NCBI GenBank assembly: GCA_943370355.1
Contig: CALRQP020000028.1
Coordinates: 1-42,359 of the forward strand
Direction of reading: 5' to 3'
Source of the DNA: JADCGM01 sp943370355
GTDB lineage: Bacteria; Pseudomonadota; Alphaproteobacteria; Sphingomonadales; Sphingomonadaceae
DNA length: 42,359 bases
Under the pieces are notes generated by a model. It was not told the DNA's origin and did no database searches. It saw nothing but the letters and a program-made list of their open reading frames with translations. This document shows, piece by piece, positions 24,675 through 32,664 of the stretch (position 1 is its first letter; each line of letters opens with the position of its first letter). The position numbers and the translations under genes were made by a program.

Positions 24675-24734
24675 CCTGTCGCCGCCGCCCGGCTTATGCG
24701 TTAGGATACAACGCCTGCGGGTGAACGGAGAGCT

Positions 24735-26462
24735 GTGGCACGACTGAGTTGCCTTTTCCTGTTGATCTGGACTCTGTTCGGTGCCGTCGCCGCGCAGGCG
24801 TCCTCCCCCTATGCCGAGCTCCGTCCTGCCTTCTGCGGCGCGATCACAGCGCGAGAATTGCCAGCCGACGCGGTCAGCCGGCTGGATTTCACCTGCCCGC
24901 CCAGCGATGACCGTTATCACGACCGATGGTTGTGGATGAAGGCGCCGGCCTCGGCGCAGGTGCAGGCATTGGCCGACAAGGATTGGCTGCTGCTCGTGGA
25001 CCAGCCGCGTTTCCAGGCGATTACGGCGACCGTCCGCTATGATGATGGCAGCATCTGGCAAGACCGGATCGGCGCGGACAGCGTCGGCGACCATTGGGCG
25101 ATCGGCGGCTACATCAAATTCGCCGTGCCGGGCCGTACGGCGAAGCCGGTATCGATCACGCTCGGCTTTGATCGCCTCGCGGCGTGGGAGCTGATCCGCA
25201 AGGTCCGCGCCGTCAGCGCGACCGATTTCGTCGGCATCGAACGCAGTTGGCTGATCCTGATGGGCGTGATCGCCGGGGCGGTCGCCTCGGGGCTTTTCTA
25301 CAGCCTCTTTCTCGTCGCCGGGCTGCGCTACAATTATCTGTCGCATTATGCGCTGTGGACGCTGTCGGCGCTGCTGCACTGCCTGTTCTGGACCAACATC
25401 ATCTTCCTTGTCGCACCGCAATTCGCGGGGCCGTGGGGCGTCCGCATCAACCTGTGGACCGCCGGCGCGACGATGTTCTTCAGCCTGACTTTTTTCGTCA
25501 CCTTCTTCGAGCCCGGCCGTCTGCCCAAATGGTTCAACCGCTTCCTGCTGACGTTGGCAGGCGCGATCATGCTGACGGCGATCTTCGGCTCGTTCGAACA
25601 ACTCGTGCCGGCAGCGCCTGCCACCCAGCTGTTCGATGCGTTGATGCTTGCGGCGGTGATCAGCGTGGTCGGCGGGACGATCTTCGCCGTCGCCAGGGGC
25701 AGCCGCGCCGGCCTCTTCTACCTCGCCGCCTGGACCCCGCCGATCGTTGCGCTCGTGCTGCGCATCCTGCGCAATTTCGGCGTCATTCCGCATAGTGAGA
25801 TCGTCGATCAGGGCGTGTTCGTAGCGGCCGCACTGCAGACGCTGTTGCTTGCCGTCGCGCTTGCCGACCGTTTCGTCCGCTTCCGTCGCGAACGCGACAG
25901 TGCCGCCGTGGAGCGGGAGCAGCTGCGCACGCTGTCCGAGACCGACCAGTTGACCGGCCTCTACAACCGCCGCGGTTTCATCACACGCATTCAGGCGATG
26001 CTGGCACCGGACGACGAAGGCGTCGGCCTTATTCTGCTCGACCTCGACTCGTTCAAGGCGATCAATGACGATCATGGCCATGACATTGGCGACATCGTGC
26101 TGATGCGGATCGGCCGGACGATCCTGAAGTCGTTGAAATCCACCGATACGGCCGGGCGCATGGGTGGCGAGGAATTCGCGATCGCAATTCGCGGTGCCGA
26201 GCGCGCGACACTGAAGATCATCGCCGAGCGCATCCGCCGCGAGATCGCCGCCTGCCGGATCGACGATCTGATCGGGGAGGGCGGCCAGGTTACCGTCAGC
26301 ATTGGCATCGTCACCAGCCGCACCGTGTCGGGCGGCTTCGTGAAACTGTACCGCGCTGCCGATGAAGCGCTTTATGCGTCAAAACATGGCGGCAAGAACC
26401 GCGTCACCGCCTATCTCCCGGACATTTCGTCGGTCGCTTGGGACAAGGCTGCCGCGAGCTAG
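24735..26462 (+). CDS. 7TM membrane GGDEF diguanylate cyclase
   Basis: The 575-aa protein has a signal-like first helix, a periplasmic 7TMR-DISM-type sensor domain (about 25-165), seven predicted TM helices (about 175-380) and a C-terminal GGDEF domain (about 400-560; TDQLTGLYNRRGF, LLDLDSFKAINDDHGHDIGD). The active site reads GGEEF (477-481), an active variant that makes c-di-GMP. The inhibitory-site position has KSTD (468-471) in place of RxxD, so product feedback may be weak. Start GTG at 24735 with GGAG upstream. Convergent with DUF1489, sharing a CTAG stop overlap. Confidence 0.9.
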   Translation: MARLSCLFLLIWTLFGAVAAQASSPYAELRPAFCGAITARELPADAVSRLDFTCPPSDDRYHDRWLWMKAPASAQVQALADKDWLLLVDQPRFQAITATVRYDDGSIWQDRIGADSVGDHWAIGGYIKFAVPGRTAKPVSITLGFDRLAAWELIRKVRAVSATDFVGIERSWLILMGVIAGAVASGLFYSLFLVAGLRYNYLSHYALWTLSALLHCLFWTNIIFLVAPQFAGPWGVRINLWTAGATMFFSLTFFVTFFEPGRLPKWFNRFLLTLAGAIMLTAIFGSFEQLVPAAPATQLFDALMLAAVISVVGGTIFAVARGSRAGLFYLAAWTPPIVALVLRILRNFGVIPHSEIVDQGVFVAAALQTLLLAVALADRFVRFRRERDSAAVEREQLRTLSETDQLTGLYNRRGFITRIQAMLAPDDEGVGLILLDLDSFKAINDDHGHDIGDIVLMRIGRTILKSLKSTDTAGRMGGEEFAIAIRGAERATLKIIAERIRREIAACRIDDLIGEGGQVTVSIGIVTSRTVSGGFVKLYRAADEALYASKHGGKNRVTAYLPDISSVAWDKAAAS

Positions 26463-26881
26463 ATCAGCCCGAGCCGCCCGAGATCGCGCATCATGTTGAG
26501 CGGCATTTCCGCCAATTCCGCACCGCCGCTCGACAGGTCGGCAGGTGCCGCCTCTGCCGCCAGATAGCGCCAGCCTTGATGGCCGCGCATCGGCGCTGCG
26601 ATCAGCGGCACGACTTCGGGATCGAGGATGATGCGGCATCGCTGCCCACGCGGCGTCGCTTTCATGTCGAAATCTAGGATCGTCTGCCGCGCGGCAAGCG
26701 TCTGCTTGACGATCCAGTACAGCGATCCGCCGCGCAGCTCGTCGGCGCGCGTCGGCATATAGCGCGTCCAGCAGATGACTGCCGGCTGTCCCTGATGCGC
26801 TTCGATGCGCCCCGCCTGCCGCTTGGTCAGTGCAGCGACCGTGCGGCAGCCGACGGCAACCTTGCTCAGATGGAGGGACAT
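26459..26881 (-). CDS. DUF1489 family protein
   Basis: This 140-aa soluble protein starts MSLHLSKVAVGCRTVAALTK and contains CWTRYMPTRADELRGGSLYW and KATPRGQRCRIILDPEVVPL, a DUF1489 pattern widespread in alphaproteobacteria and of unknown function. I prefer the ATG at 26881 by family length; a TTG at 26917 overlapping the mgtE stop as TTGA would add 12 residues and is an alternative. It lies directly downstream of mgtE. Confidence 0.87.
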   Translation of the reverse strand: MSLHLSKVAVGCRTVAALTKRQAGRIEAHQGQPAVICWTRYMPTRADELRGGSLYWIVKQTLAARQTILDFDMKATPRGQRCRIILDPEVVPLIAAPMRGHQGWRYLAAEAAPADLSSGGAELAEMPLNMMRDLGRLGLI

Positions 26882-26913
26882 AGCTGCTGGATGTGGCTCT
26901 GCCGGCGCGGACG

Positions 26914-28320
26914 TCAACCGCTGAGGCCAGCCAGCGTTGCGAGGCCGAGGAAGGACAGGAAGCCCATCACATCGGTCATCATCGTCACGAACACCGCCGA
27001 CGACACCGCCGGATCGGCCTTGAACCGTTCCAGCGTCAGCGGGACGATGACGCCCGAGAGGCCTGCCACGAGATTGTTGATGACCATCGCCGCCGCGATG
27101 ACCGCCCCCAGCATCGGATTGCCGAACACCAGCCAGGTCCCGGTGCCGATCAGCAGCCCGAGCGACGCGCCGTTGAGCGCGGCAATTCGAATTTCGCGGA
27201 CAACTGCCCGGATCGTGTTCGATTCAGTCAGCTGGTCGGTCGCCAGCGCGCGAACGACAACCGCAAGGGTCTGCGTCCCGGCATTGCCGCCCATGCCCGA
27301 CACGATCGGCATCAGCGCCGCCAGCACGACCATTTTCGAAATCGTGCCCTGAAACAGCGAAATGACCCAGGACGCGAGCATCGCCGTCGCAAGATTTACG
27401 ATGAGCCACGACACCCGCACCTTGAAGGTGCTCAGCACCGGCTCGTTGATGTCGCCTTCGCCGGCACCGGACAGGCGCAGGATATCCTCGCCAGCCTCTT
27501 CCTGGATGATGTGTACGATGTCGTCGACGGTGATCACGCCGACGAGCCGCCCGCTCGCATCGACGACGGCGGCGGAGATCAGCGCATATTTCTGGAAGCG
27601 CAGCGCCACCTCTTCCTGGTCCATGTCGACCGGGATCAGCGTCTGCTCTTCCTGCAATACCTCGGCGACCGGCACGTCGCGCGGCGCGCGCAGCACATGG
27701 CTGAGCCGCATCGTGCCGACCGGGTGATGGCCGGGATCGGTGACGAAGATTTCCCAGAAGTCGGTCGCCAGATCGGGATTGCCGCGCAGGAAATCGATGA
27801 CCTGCCCGACGGTCCAATGTTCGGGCACCGCGACAAGGTCGCGCTGCATGAGACGGCCGGCGGACTCTTCGGGATAGGAGAGCGCCTCCTCGATTGCGGC
27901 GCGATCGTCGGCGGGCAGCGAGCGCAACACTTCGCGCTGCTCGTCTGAATCAAGATCCTCGATGATCGCAACCGCGTCGTCGGTCTCGAGCTGCTGCACG
28001 ACATCGGCGACCTGCTGCGGCTCAAGCTCGTCGAGCAGCGCGTCGCGCACCCAGTCGTTCATCTCCGACATGACGTCGGCGTCGAGCAGGTCGCCGAGCG
28101 CCTTTGCGAGCGGCTGGCGGTCGCCCGAGCGGACCTGCTCGAACAGATCGGCGATATCGGCGGGATGCAGCGGCTCGACGAGCGCGCGGACCGCTTCGTC
28201 GTCGCCGGCATCGAGCGCCTCGACGACGGTGTCGACATAGGCCCCGGTCAGCCGGTTGTCCTCGATCGCCTCGCGCGGCACTGCCAGATCGACATCGTGG
28301 AAGGGCTTGGTCTCGGCCAT
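26914..28320 (-). CDS. mgtE: MgtE-type magnesium transporter
   Basis: The 468-aa protein has the N-terminal MgtE superhelical domain (about 30-150; EPLHPADIADLFEQ), a CBS pair (about 150-275; DLVAVPEHWTVGQVIDFLRG, VDDIVHIIQEEAGED) and five TM helices with the pore signature MPIVSGMGGNAGTQTLAVVV. MgtE is a Mg2+ channel gated by Mg2+ binding to the cytosolic domains. The ATG at 28320 gives the family's usual N-terminus. No magnesium riboswitch is evident in the short upstream gap. Confidence 0.96.
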   Translation of the reverse strand: MAETKPFHDVDLAVPREAIEDNRLTGAYVDTVVEALDAGDDEAVRALVEPLHPADIADLFEQVRSGDRQPLAKALGDLLDADVMSEMNDWVRDALLDELEPQQVADVVQQLETDDAVAIIEDLDSDEQREVLRSLPADDRAAIEEALSYPEESAGRLMQRDLVAVPEHWTVGQVIDFLRGNPDLATDFWEIFVTDPGHHPVGTMRLSHVLRAPRDVPVAEVLQEEQTLIPVDMDQEEVALRFQKYALISAAVVDASGRLVGVITVDDIVHIIQEEAGEDILRLSGAGEGDINEPVLSTFKVRVSWLIVNLATAMLASWVISLFQGTISKMVVLAALMPIVSGMGGNAGTQTLAVVVRALATDQLTESNTIRAVVREIRIAALNGASLGLLIGTGTWLVFGNPMLGAVIAAAMVINNLVAGLSGVIVPLTLERFKADPAVSSAVFVTMMTDVMGFLSFLGLATLAGLSG

Positions 28321-28433
28321 GCGCGGGGTTATAGCGAGCCGCCCCGGGTGCGCCAGCTTAGTTCGGCTGCCCAAGTGCCTGTTATGTCGCTTTGCTCCTA
28401 TTTCGGCTCTGGACTTACCTGCATAGGGGCGAC

Positions 28434-28790
28434 ATGCGTTTCCGATCCGTAACGATGTGCTTGGCGCTGCTTGGCAACGCGACCATGGCGCTCGGGCTTC
28501 CGTCCGGCCCCGGCTCTACGGCGATGCCGTCGGCCAACCCGGGTACAGCCACCGCGCAACATGCGCTGCCGACTTACGGCACGACCGTAGATGCTGAAGG
28601 CAAGATCCTGTCCTTCTCGATGCCCGGCACCATCGATGTTGAACATTCCGCCGATGGCGCGACGCTCACCGTCCGCCCGGTGCAGAAAACCCCCGGCGGC
28701 GGCGTGTCGCTTGAGCTCGTCGGTCCCGTGCCAACCACCGCAACCGGCACCTACACCGGCGTGATGTCCTTCTCCTTCGACTATAATTAG
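28434..28790 (+). CDS. Small exported protein, unknown function
   Basis: This 118-aa protein has a signal peptide (MRFRSVTMCLALLGNATMALG), a Gly/Pro/Ala-rich stretch and a beta-rich C-terminus ending GTYTGVMSFSFDYN. The end resembles the last strand of DUF4402-type pilin-like domains, but the protein is shorter than that family, so the resemblance is only suggestive. It is divergent from mgtE and convergent with the LysR gene, with which it shares a TTAG stop overlap. Confidence 0.65.
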   Translation: MRFRSVTMCLALLGNATMALGLPSGPGSTAMPSANPGTATAQHALPTYGTTVDAEGKILSFSMPGTIDVEHSADGATLTVRPVQKTPGGGVSLELVGPVPTTATGTYTGVMSFSFDYN

Positions 28791-29692
28791 GCCGCGCGCC
28801 TGCCGCTGCCGCTGAGCAGCTCCTGCTCTGCGCGCACCAGCCCATCGATCCAGTCGATGAACGCGCTGACCCGGGCAAGCCGCCGTACATCGCGGTGAAC
28901 GACGAGCCAGAAGGCTCCCGATATGTCGACTTCGTCGTCGAGCACGCGCAGCAGCGCCGGATCGGTATCGCCAATGAAGCAGGGCAGGACGGCGATCCCC
29001 GCCGCGCCTCGCGTCAGCCGGTGCTGGACATTGATGCTCGAACTGCCGAGCGTCGGTTCGAGCTCCTTGGCGATGTCATCGAGATAGCGGAGCTCGTCCG
29101 AATAGATGAAGTCGGGGACATAGCCGATCAGGCTGTGCCGGCGCAGGTCGTCCCGGCTGGCCGGCGCACCATGCCGGGCAACATAATCGCGCGCGGCATA
29201 GAGTTTCAGGCGATATCCCGTCAGCTGCCGCGCCAGCAGTGCGCCGCGTGCCGGCCGCGCCAGCATAATTGCGACGTCCGCCTCACGCTTCGACGGGTTC
29301 AGGAAGCCATTGGTTGCGATGAGTTCGATCCGGATGCCCGGATTGGCCGCGTGAAACTCGGCGAGATGCTGCGCGACCACCCAGGTGCCGAACCCCTCGG
29401 TCACGCTGATCCTCACGGTGCCAGCCAGCAGGCCGCGCTCGCCGGTCAGGTCGGACCGGGCATCGGTCGCGGCCTTTTCGGCGCTTTCGGCATAAGCGAG
29501 CAGCTTGTGGCCGTTCGCCGTCAGCACCTGTCCGCGCGCGCCGGGCTCGAACAGCGTCGTGTCAACCGCGGCTGCGAGGCGCGCGAGGCGGCGCACCACG
29601 GTCGTCGCATCGATCCCCAGCCGCGACGCCGCGACGGCGATACTTGGCGCGCGCGCCACCGCGAGGAAGACACGCAGGTCGTCCCAGTTCAA
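28787..29692 (-). CDS. LysR-type transcriptional regulator (probable mms regulator)
   Basis: The 301-aa protein has an N-terminal winged HTH (MNWDDLRVFLAVARAPSIAV, DATTVVRRLARLAAAVDTTL) and a periplasmic-binding-protein-like effector domain (about 90-290). The start is a TTG at 29692; an in-frame stop upstream excludes a longer frame and no ATG gives the conserved N-terminus. It is transcribed divergently from mmsA across about 100 nt containing inverted repeats, so it probably controls mmsA-mmsB in response to a valine-degradation intermediate; that is inference from context. Confidence 0.9.
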   Translation of the reverse strand: MNWDDLRVFLAVARAPSIAVAASRLGIDATTVVRRLARLAAAVDTTLFEPGARGQVLTANGHKLLAYAESAEKAATDARSDLTGERGLLAGTVRISVTEGFGTWVVAQHLAEFHAANPGIRIELIATNGFLNPSKREADVAIMLARPARGALLARQLTGYRLKLYAARDYVARHGAPASRDDLRRHSLIGYVPDFIYSDELRYLDDIAKELEPTLGSSSINVQHRLTRGAAGIAVLPCFIGDTDPALLRVLDDEVDISGAFWLVVHRDVRRLARVSAFIDWIDGLVRAEQELLSGSGRRAA

Positions 29693-29696
29693 CGGG

Positions 29697-29743
29697 CTGC
29701 ATTTTTGCAGGTCATGAATGCGGATTTACCCAATTGCCTGCAA
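29697..29743. promoter_or_regulatory. Candidate LysR operator region between the regulator and mmsA
   Basis: Two dyads occur in the shared intergenic region: CTGCATTTTTGCAG (29697-29710) and TTGCCTGCAA (29734-29743). Both are built around TGCA/TTGC half-sites, and a third CTGCA-like half-site occurs near 29754 (GTGCAGG). LysR regulators typically bind two such sites in the gap to the divergent target. The effector and binding are unproven. Confidence 0.4.
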
Positions 29744-29791
29744 CTTCGCTAGGGTGCAGGAACGCGGTCATTCGCATTGGGGAGTTTGCAG

Positions 29792-31306
29792 ATGAGCAGC
29801 CACAGCGTCCGCCAAATCCATCATTTCGTCGCCGGTTCGGCCCTCGAAAGTACCTCGGGCCGCTACGGCGACGTGTTCGATCCGAACACCGGCGTGGTGC
29901 AGGCGCAGGTCTGCCTCGGCACGGCTGCTGAACTCGATAAGGCCGTCGAAATTGCCGCCGCCGCACAGGTCGGCTGGGCCGCCACCAACCCGCAGCGCCG
30001 TGCGCGGGTTTTGTTCGAATATAAGCGGCTCATCGAAGCCAATATCGACGAGCTGGCGCATCTGCTGTCCTCGGAGCATGGCAAGGTCATCGCCGACTCG
30101 AAGGGCGACATCCAGCGCGGGCTTGAGGTCATCGAATTCGCTTGCGGCATCCCGCACCTGCTGAAGGGCGACTATACGCAAGGCGCCGGCCCCGGCATTG
30201 ACGTCTATTCGATGCGCCAACCTCTTGGCGTCGTCGCGGGCATAACCCCGTTCAATTTCTCGGCGATGATCCCGATGTGGATGTTCGGCGTCGCCATTGC
30301 CTGCGGCAACAGCTTTATCCTGAAGCCAAGCGAGCGCGATCCGAGCCTGCCCGTGCGCCTCGCCGAGTTGATGCGCGAAGCGGGGCTTCCCGAAGGCGTG
30401 CTCAACGTCGTGCAGGGCGACAAGGTTGTCGTTGATGCGATCCTCGACAACCCCACGATCAAGGCGGTGAGCTTCGTCGGCTCGTCCGACATCGCCCATT
30501 ATGTCTATCAGCGCGGTGTCGCTGCCGGAAAGCGCGTGCAGGCGATGGGCGGTGCGAAGAACCACGGCATCGTGCTGCCCGACGCCGACCTGGACCAGAC
30601 CGTCGCCGATCTCGTCGGCGCGGCGTTCGGCTCGGCGGGCGAGCGCTGCATGGCGCTGCCGGTGGTTGTGCCCGTCGGCGACAAGACCGCAACGGCGCTG
30701 CTCGACCTGCTGCTGCCTGAGATCGAGAAGCTGCGCATCGGTGTGTCGACCGACAAGGACGCGCATTACGGCCCCGTCGTCACCGCCGCGCACAAGGCGA
30801 AGATCGAGAATTACATCCAGATGGGCGTCGACGAAGGTGCCAAGCTCGTCGTCGATGGCCGCGGCTTCAGCCTGCAGGGCCATGAAAAAGGCTTCTTCGT
30901 CGGCCCGACGCTGTTCGATCACGTCAAGCCCGGCATGCGCACCTATGAGGAGGAAATCTTCGGCCCCGTGCTGCAGATGGTCCGCGCTGACAGCCTTGAG
31001 GAAGCGATCAGCTATCCAACCAAGCATCAGTACGGCAATGGCGTCGCGATCTTCACGCGCAACGGTGCGGCGGCACGCGACTTCGCCGCCAATGTCGAAG
31101 TCGGCATGGTTGGCATCAACGTGCCGATCCCGGTCCCCGTCGCCTACCACAGCTTCGGCGGCTGGAAGCGCTCGGCGTTCGGCGACACCAATCAGCACGG
31201 CACCGAGGGCGTGAAATTCTTCACCAAAATCAAGACGGTCACCCAGCGCTGGCCTAGCGGCGGCGCGGTGACCGACAGCGCCTTCGTCATTCCGACGATG
31301 AAGTGA
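29792..31306 (+). CDS. mmsA: Methylmalonate-semialdehyde dehydrogenase (CoA-acylating)
   Basis: MmsA converts (methyl)malonate semialdehyde plus CoA and NAD+ to propionyl- or acetyl-CoA in valine and thymine catabolism. The 504-aa length fits. The ALDH fold shows GITPFNFSAMIPMWMFGVAI, KPSERDPSLP, VSFVGSSDIA and the catalytic Cys286 in GSAGERCMALPV, where the usual ALDH Glu is absent as in CoA-acylating members. The ATG at 29792 has GGGGAG seven bases upstream. The stop overlaps a DUF7832-like ORF (GTGA). Confidence 0.96.
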   Translation: MSSHSVRQIHHFVAGSALESTSGRYGDVFDPNTGVVQAQVCLGTAAELDKAVEIAAAAQVGWAATNPQRRARVLFEYKRLIEANIDELAHLLSSEHGKVIADSKGDIQRGLEVIEFACGIPHLLKGDYTQGAGPGIDVYSMRQPLGVVAGITPFNFSAMIPMWMFGVAIACGNSFILKPSERDPSLPVRLAELMREAGLPEGVLNVVQGDKVVVDAILDNPTIKAVSFVGSSDIAHYVYQRGVAAGKRVQAMGGAKNHGIVLPDADLDQTVADLVGAAFGSAGERCMALPVVVPVGDKTATALLDLLLPEIEKLRIGVSTDKDAHYGPVVTAAHKAKIENYIQMGVDEGAKLVVDGRGFSLQGHEKGFFVGPTLFDHVKPGMRTYEEEIFGPVLQMVRADSLEEAISYPTKHQYGNGVAIFTRNGAAARDFAANVEVGMVGINVPIPVPVAYHSFGGWKRSAFGDTNQHGTEGVKFFTKIKTVTQRWPSGGAVTDSAFVIPTMK

Positions 31307-31764
31307 CCGACGTCATCAAATATGATGATGCCGATTGGCATTTTGGCGGCAAAGGCGGCGCTGCTACGGTTGAAGCCGGAGCCGTTCACATCGCCATGTT
31401 TGCGGCGTGGGCGGTCGTTAGTGGTCTGGCCAGCGACTATCATGCCGTCGAGTGTGTCGATGATCTGCGGGCGCTGAGAGATCGCTCAATGACCCCCGTC
31501 GAGTGGTTGCTGAAGTGTTGTGATGGCAAGCTGACAACCGAGGATCTCAACGACGTAGGCAATCGATTTGCGCTGGCTATCTATGGTTCTGGTGACGGCC
31601 TCCACACGGAAGAAGGCAGTTACATGATGCTTTATGACACCGCCGTGGCTCACGCCGCTGGTGTCTATGAAGTGCCGGACAACTGGCATATTTTTGACCG
31701 GATAGCGCCTCTCTTGGACGGTCGGTTCAGAGACTGGCAAATGGCTGAAGGGGTGTTCCCATGA
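31303..31764 (+). CDS. DUF7832-like protein inserted between mmsA and mmsB
   Basis: This 153-aa cytoplasmic protein begins with KYDDADWHFGGKGGAATVEA and AVHIAMFAAWAVVSGL, a pattern I associate with DUF7832 proteins of unknown function; confidence in the label is moderate. It starts at a GTG overlapping the mmsA stop (GTGA) and ends overlapping the mmsB ATG (ATGA), so it is tightly embedded. It is lower in GC and less Ala/Arg-rich than its neighbours, suggesting a later insertion into the mms operon. No link to valine degradation is evident. Confidence 0.7.
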   Translation: MTDVIKYDDADWHFGGKGGAATVEAGAVHIAMFAAWAVVSGLASDYHAVECVDDLRALRDRSMTPVEWLLKCCDGKLTTEDLNDVGNRFALAIYGSGDGLHTEEGSYMMLYDTAVAHAAGVYEVPDNWHIFDRIAPLLDGRFRDWQMAEGVFP

Positions 31765-32651
31765 CCCAAGTCGCATTCATCGGGCTCGGCCATATGGGGT
31801 CGGGCATGGCGGCCAATCTCGCCAAGGCGGGACGGCAGGTCCGCGCTTACGACCTCAGCGAAGCTGCGCTCGCGGCCGCAGAATCGGCGGGTTGCCATCG
31901 CGCCGCGTCCGCCGCCGAAGCCGTCGCGGGTGCCGATGCCGTCGTCACGATGCTCCCGGCCGGCAAGCATGTCCGCGTCGTCTATGCCGACAGCATTTTC
32001 GCGGCCGCGCGCGCCGATGCGATCCTCATCGACTGTTCGACGATCGACGTGACCAGCGCCAAGGCCGTCGCGGCGCAGGCCGCCGAGCGCGGCCTGGCCT
32101 TTGTCGATGCACCGGTGTCGGGCGGCACGGCGGCGGCGCAGGGCGGTACGCTGACCTTCATGGTCGGCGGCACGGCGGAGGCCTTCGCCAGCGCCGAGCC
32201 CTATCTCGCGCAGATGGGCAAGGCGGTCATTCGCGCCGGTGACGCCGGGGCAGGGCAGGCCGCGAAAATCTGCAACAATATGCTCTTGGGGGCCTCGATG
32301 GTCGCCACCGCCGAGGCGTTCACGCTGGCGATCAAGCTCGGCCTCGATCCGCAGACCTTTTTCGACATCTCCTCGAAGGCGAGTGGCCAATGCTGGTCGA
32401 TGACGAGCTATTGCCCGGTGCCGGGCCCGGTGCCCACCGCCCCGTCGAACCGCGACTATGAGGGCGGCTTCGGTAGCGCGCTGATGCTCAAGGACCTGAA
32501 ACTGGCGATGGAAGCCGCACAGGGCGTCGACGCAAGCGTCCCGATGGGCGCACAGGCCGCAGCGCTCTACCAGGCCTTCGCCAACCTCGGCGGCGCACCG
32601 AAGGATTTCTCAGCGATCATCAAACTGCTCGACGGCAGCTGGCGCGCCTGA
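31761..32651 (+). CDS. mmsB: 3-hydroxyisobutyrate dehydrogenase
   Basis: MmsB oxidises 3-hydroxyisobutyrate to methylmalonate semialdehyde, the step before MmsA. The 296-aa protein has the Rossmann motif FIGLGHMGSGMAANLAKAG, the substrate motif DAPVSGGTAAAQGGTLTFMV, and the catalytic-lysine region GAGQAAKICNNMLLGASMVA. Length is standard. It overlaps the DUF7832-like gene by 4 nt and ends 13 nt from the convergent GH3 gene. Confidence 0.95.
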   Translation: MTQVAFIGLGHMGSGMAANLAKAGRQVRAYDLSEAALAAAESAGCHRAASAAEAVAGADAVVTMLPAGKHVRVVYADSIFAAARADAILIDCSTIDVTSAKAVAAQAAERGLAFVDAPVSGGTAAAQGGTLTFMVGGTAEAFASAEPYLAQMGKAVIRAGDAGAGQAAKICNNMLLGASMVATAEAFTLAIKLGLDPQTFFDISSKASGQCWSMTSYCPVPGPVPTAPSNRDYEGGFGSALMLKDLKLAMEAAQGVDASVPMGAQAAALYQAFANLGGAPKDFSAIIKLLDGSWRA

Positions 32652-32664
32652 CCGACCAGCCGCG

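Noticed and set aside
24621..26081. 486-codon open frame antisense to the GGDEF gene
   Set aside because: Very Arg/Asp/His/Gln-rich, without domain pattern; a typical antisense frame produced by high GC in third codon positions of the real gene.
29768..31198. 476-codon open frame antisense to mmsA
   Set aside because: Mirror frame of a conserved ALDH with low-complexity His/Asp/Arg composition.
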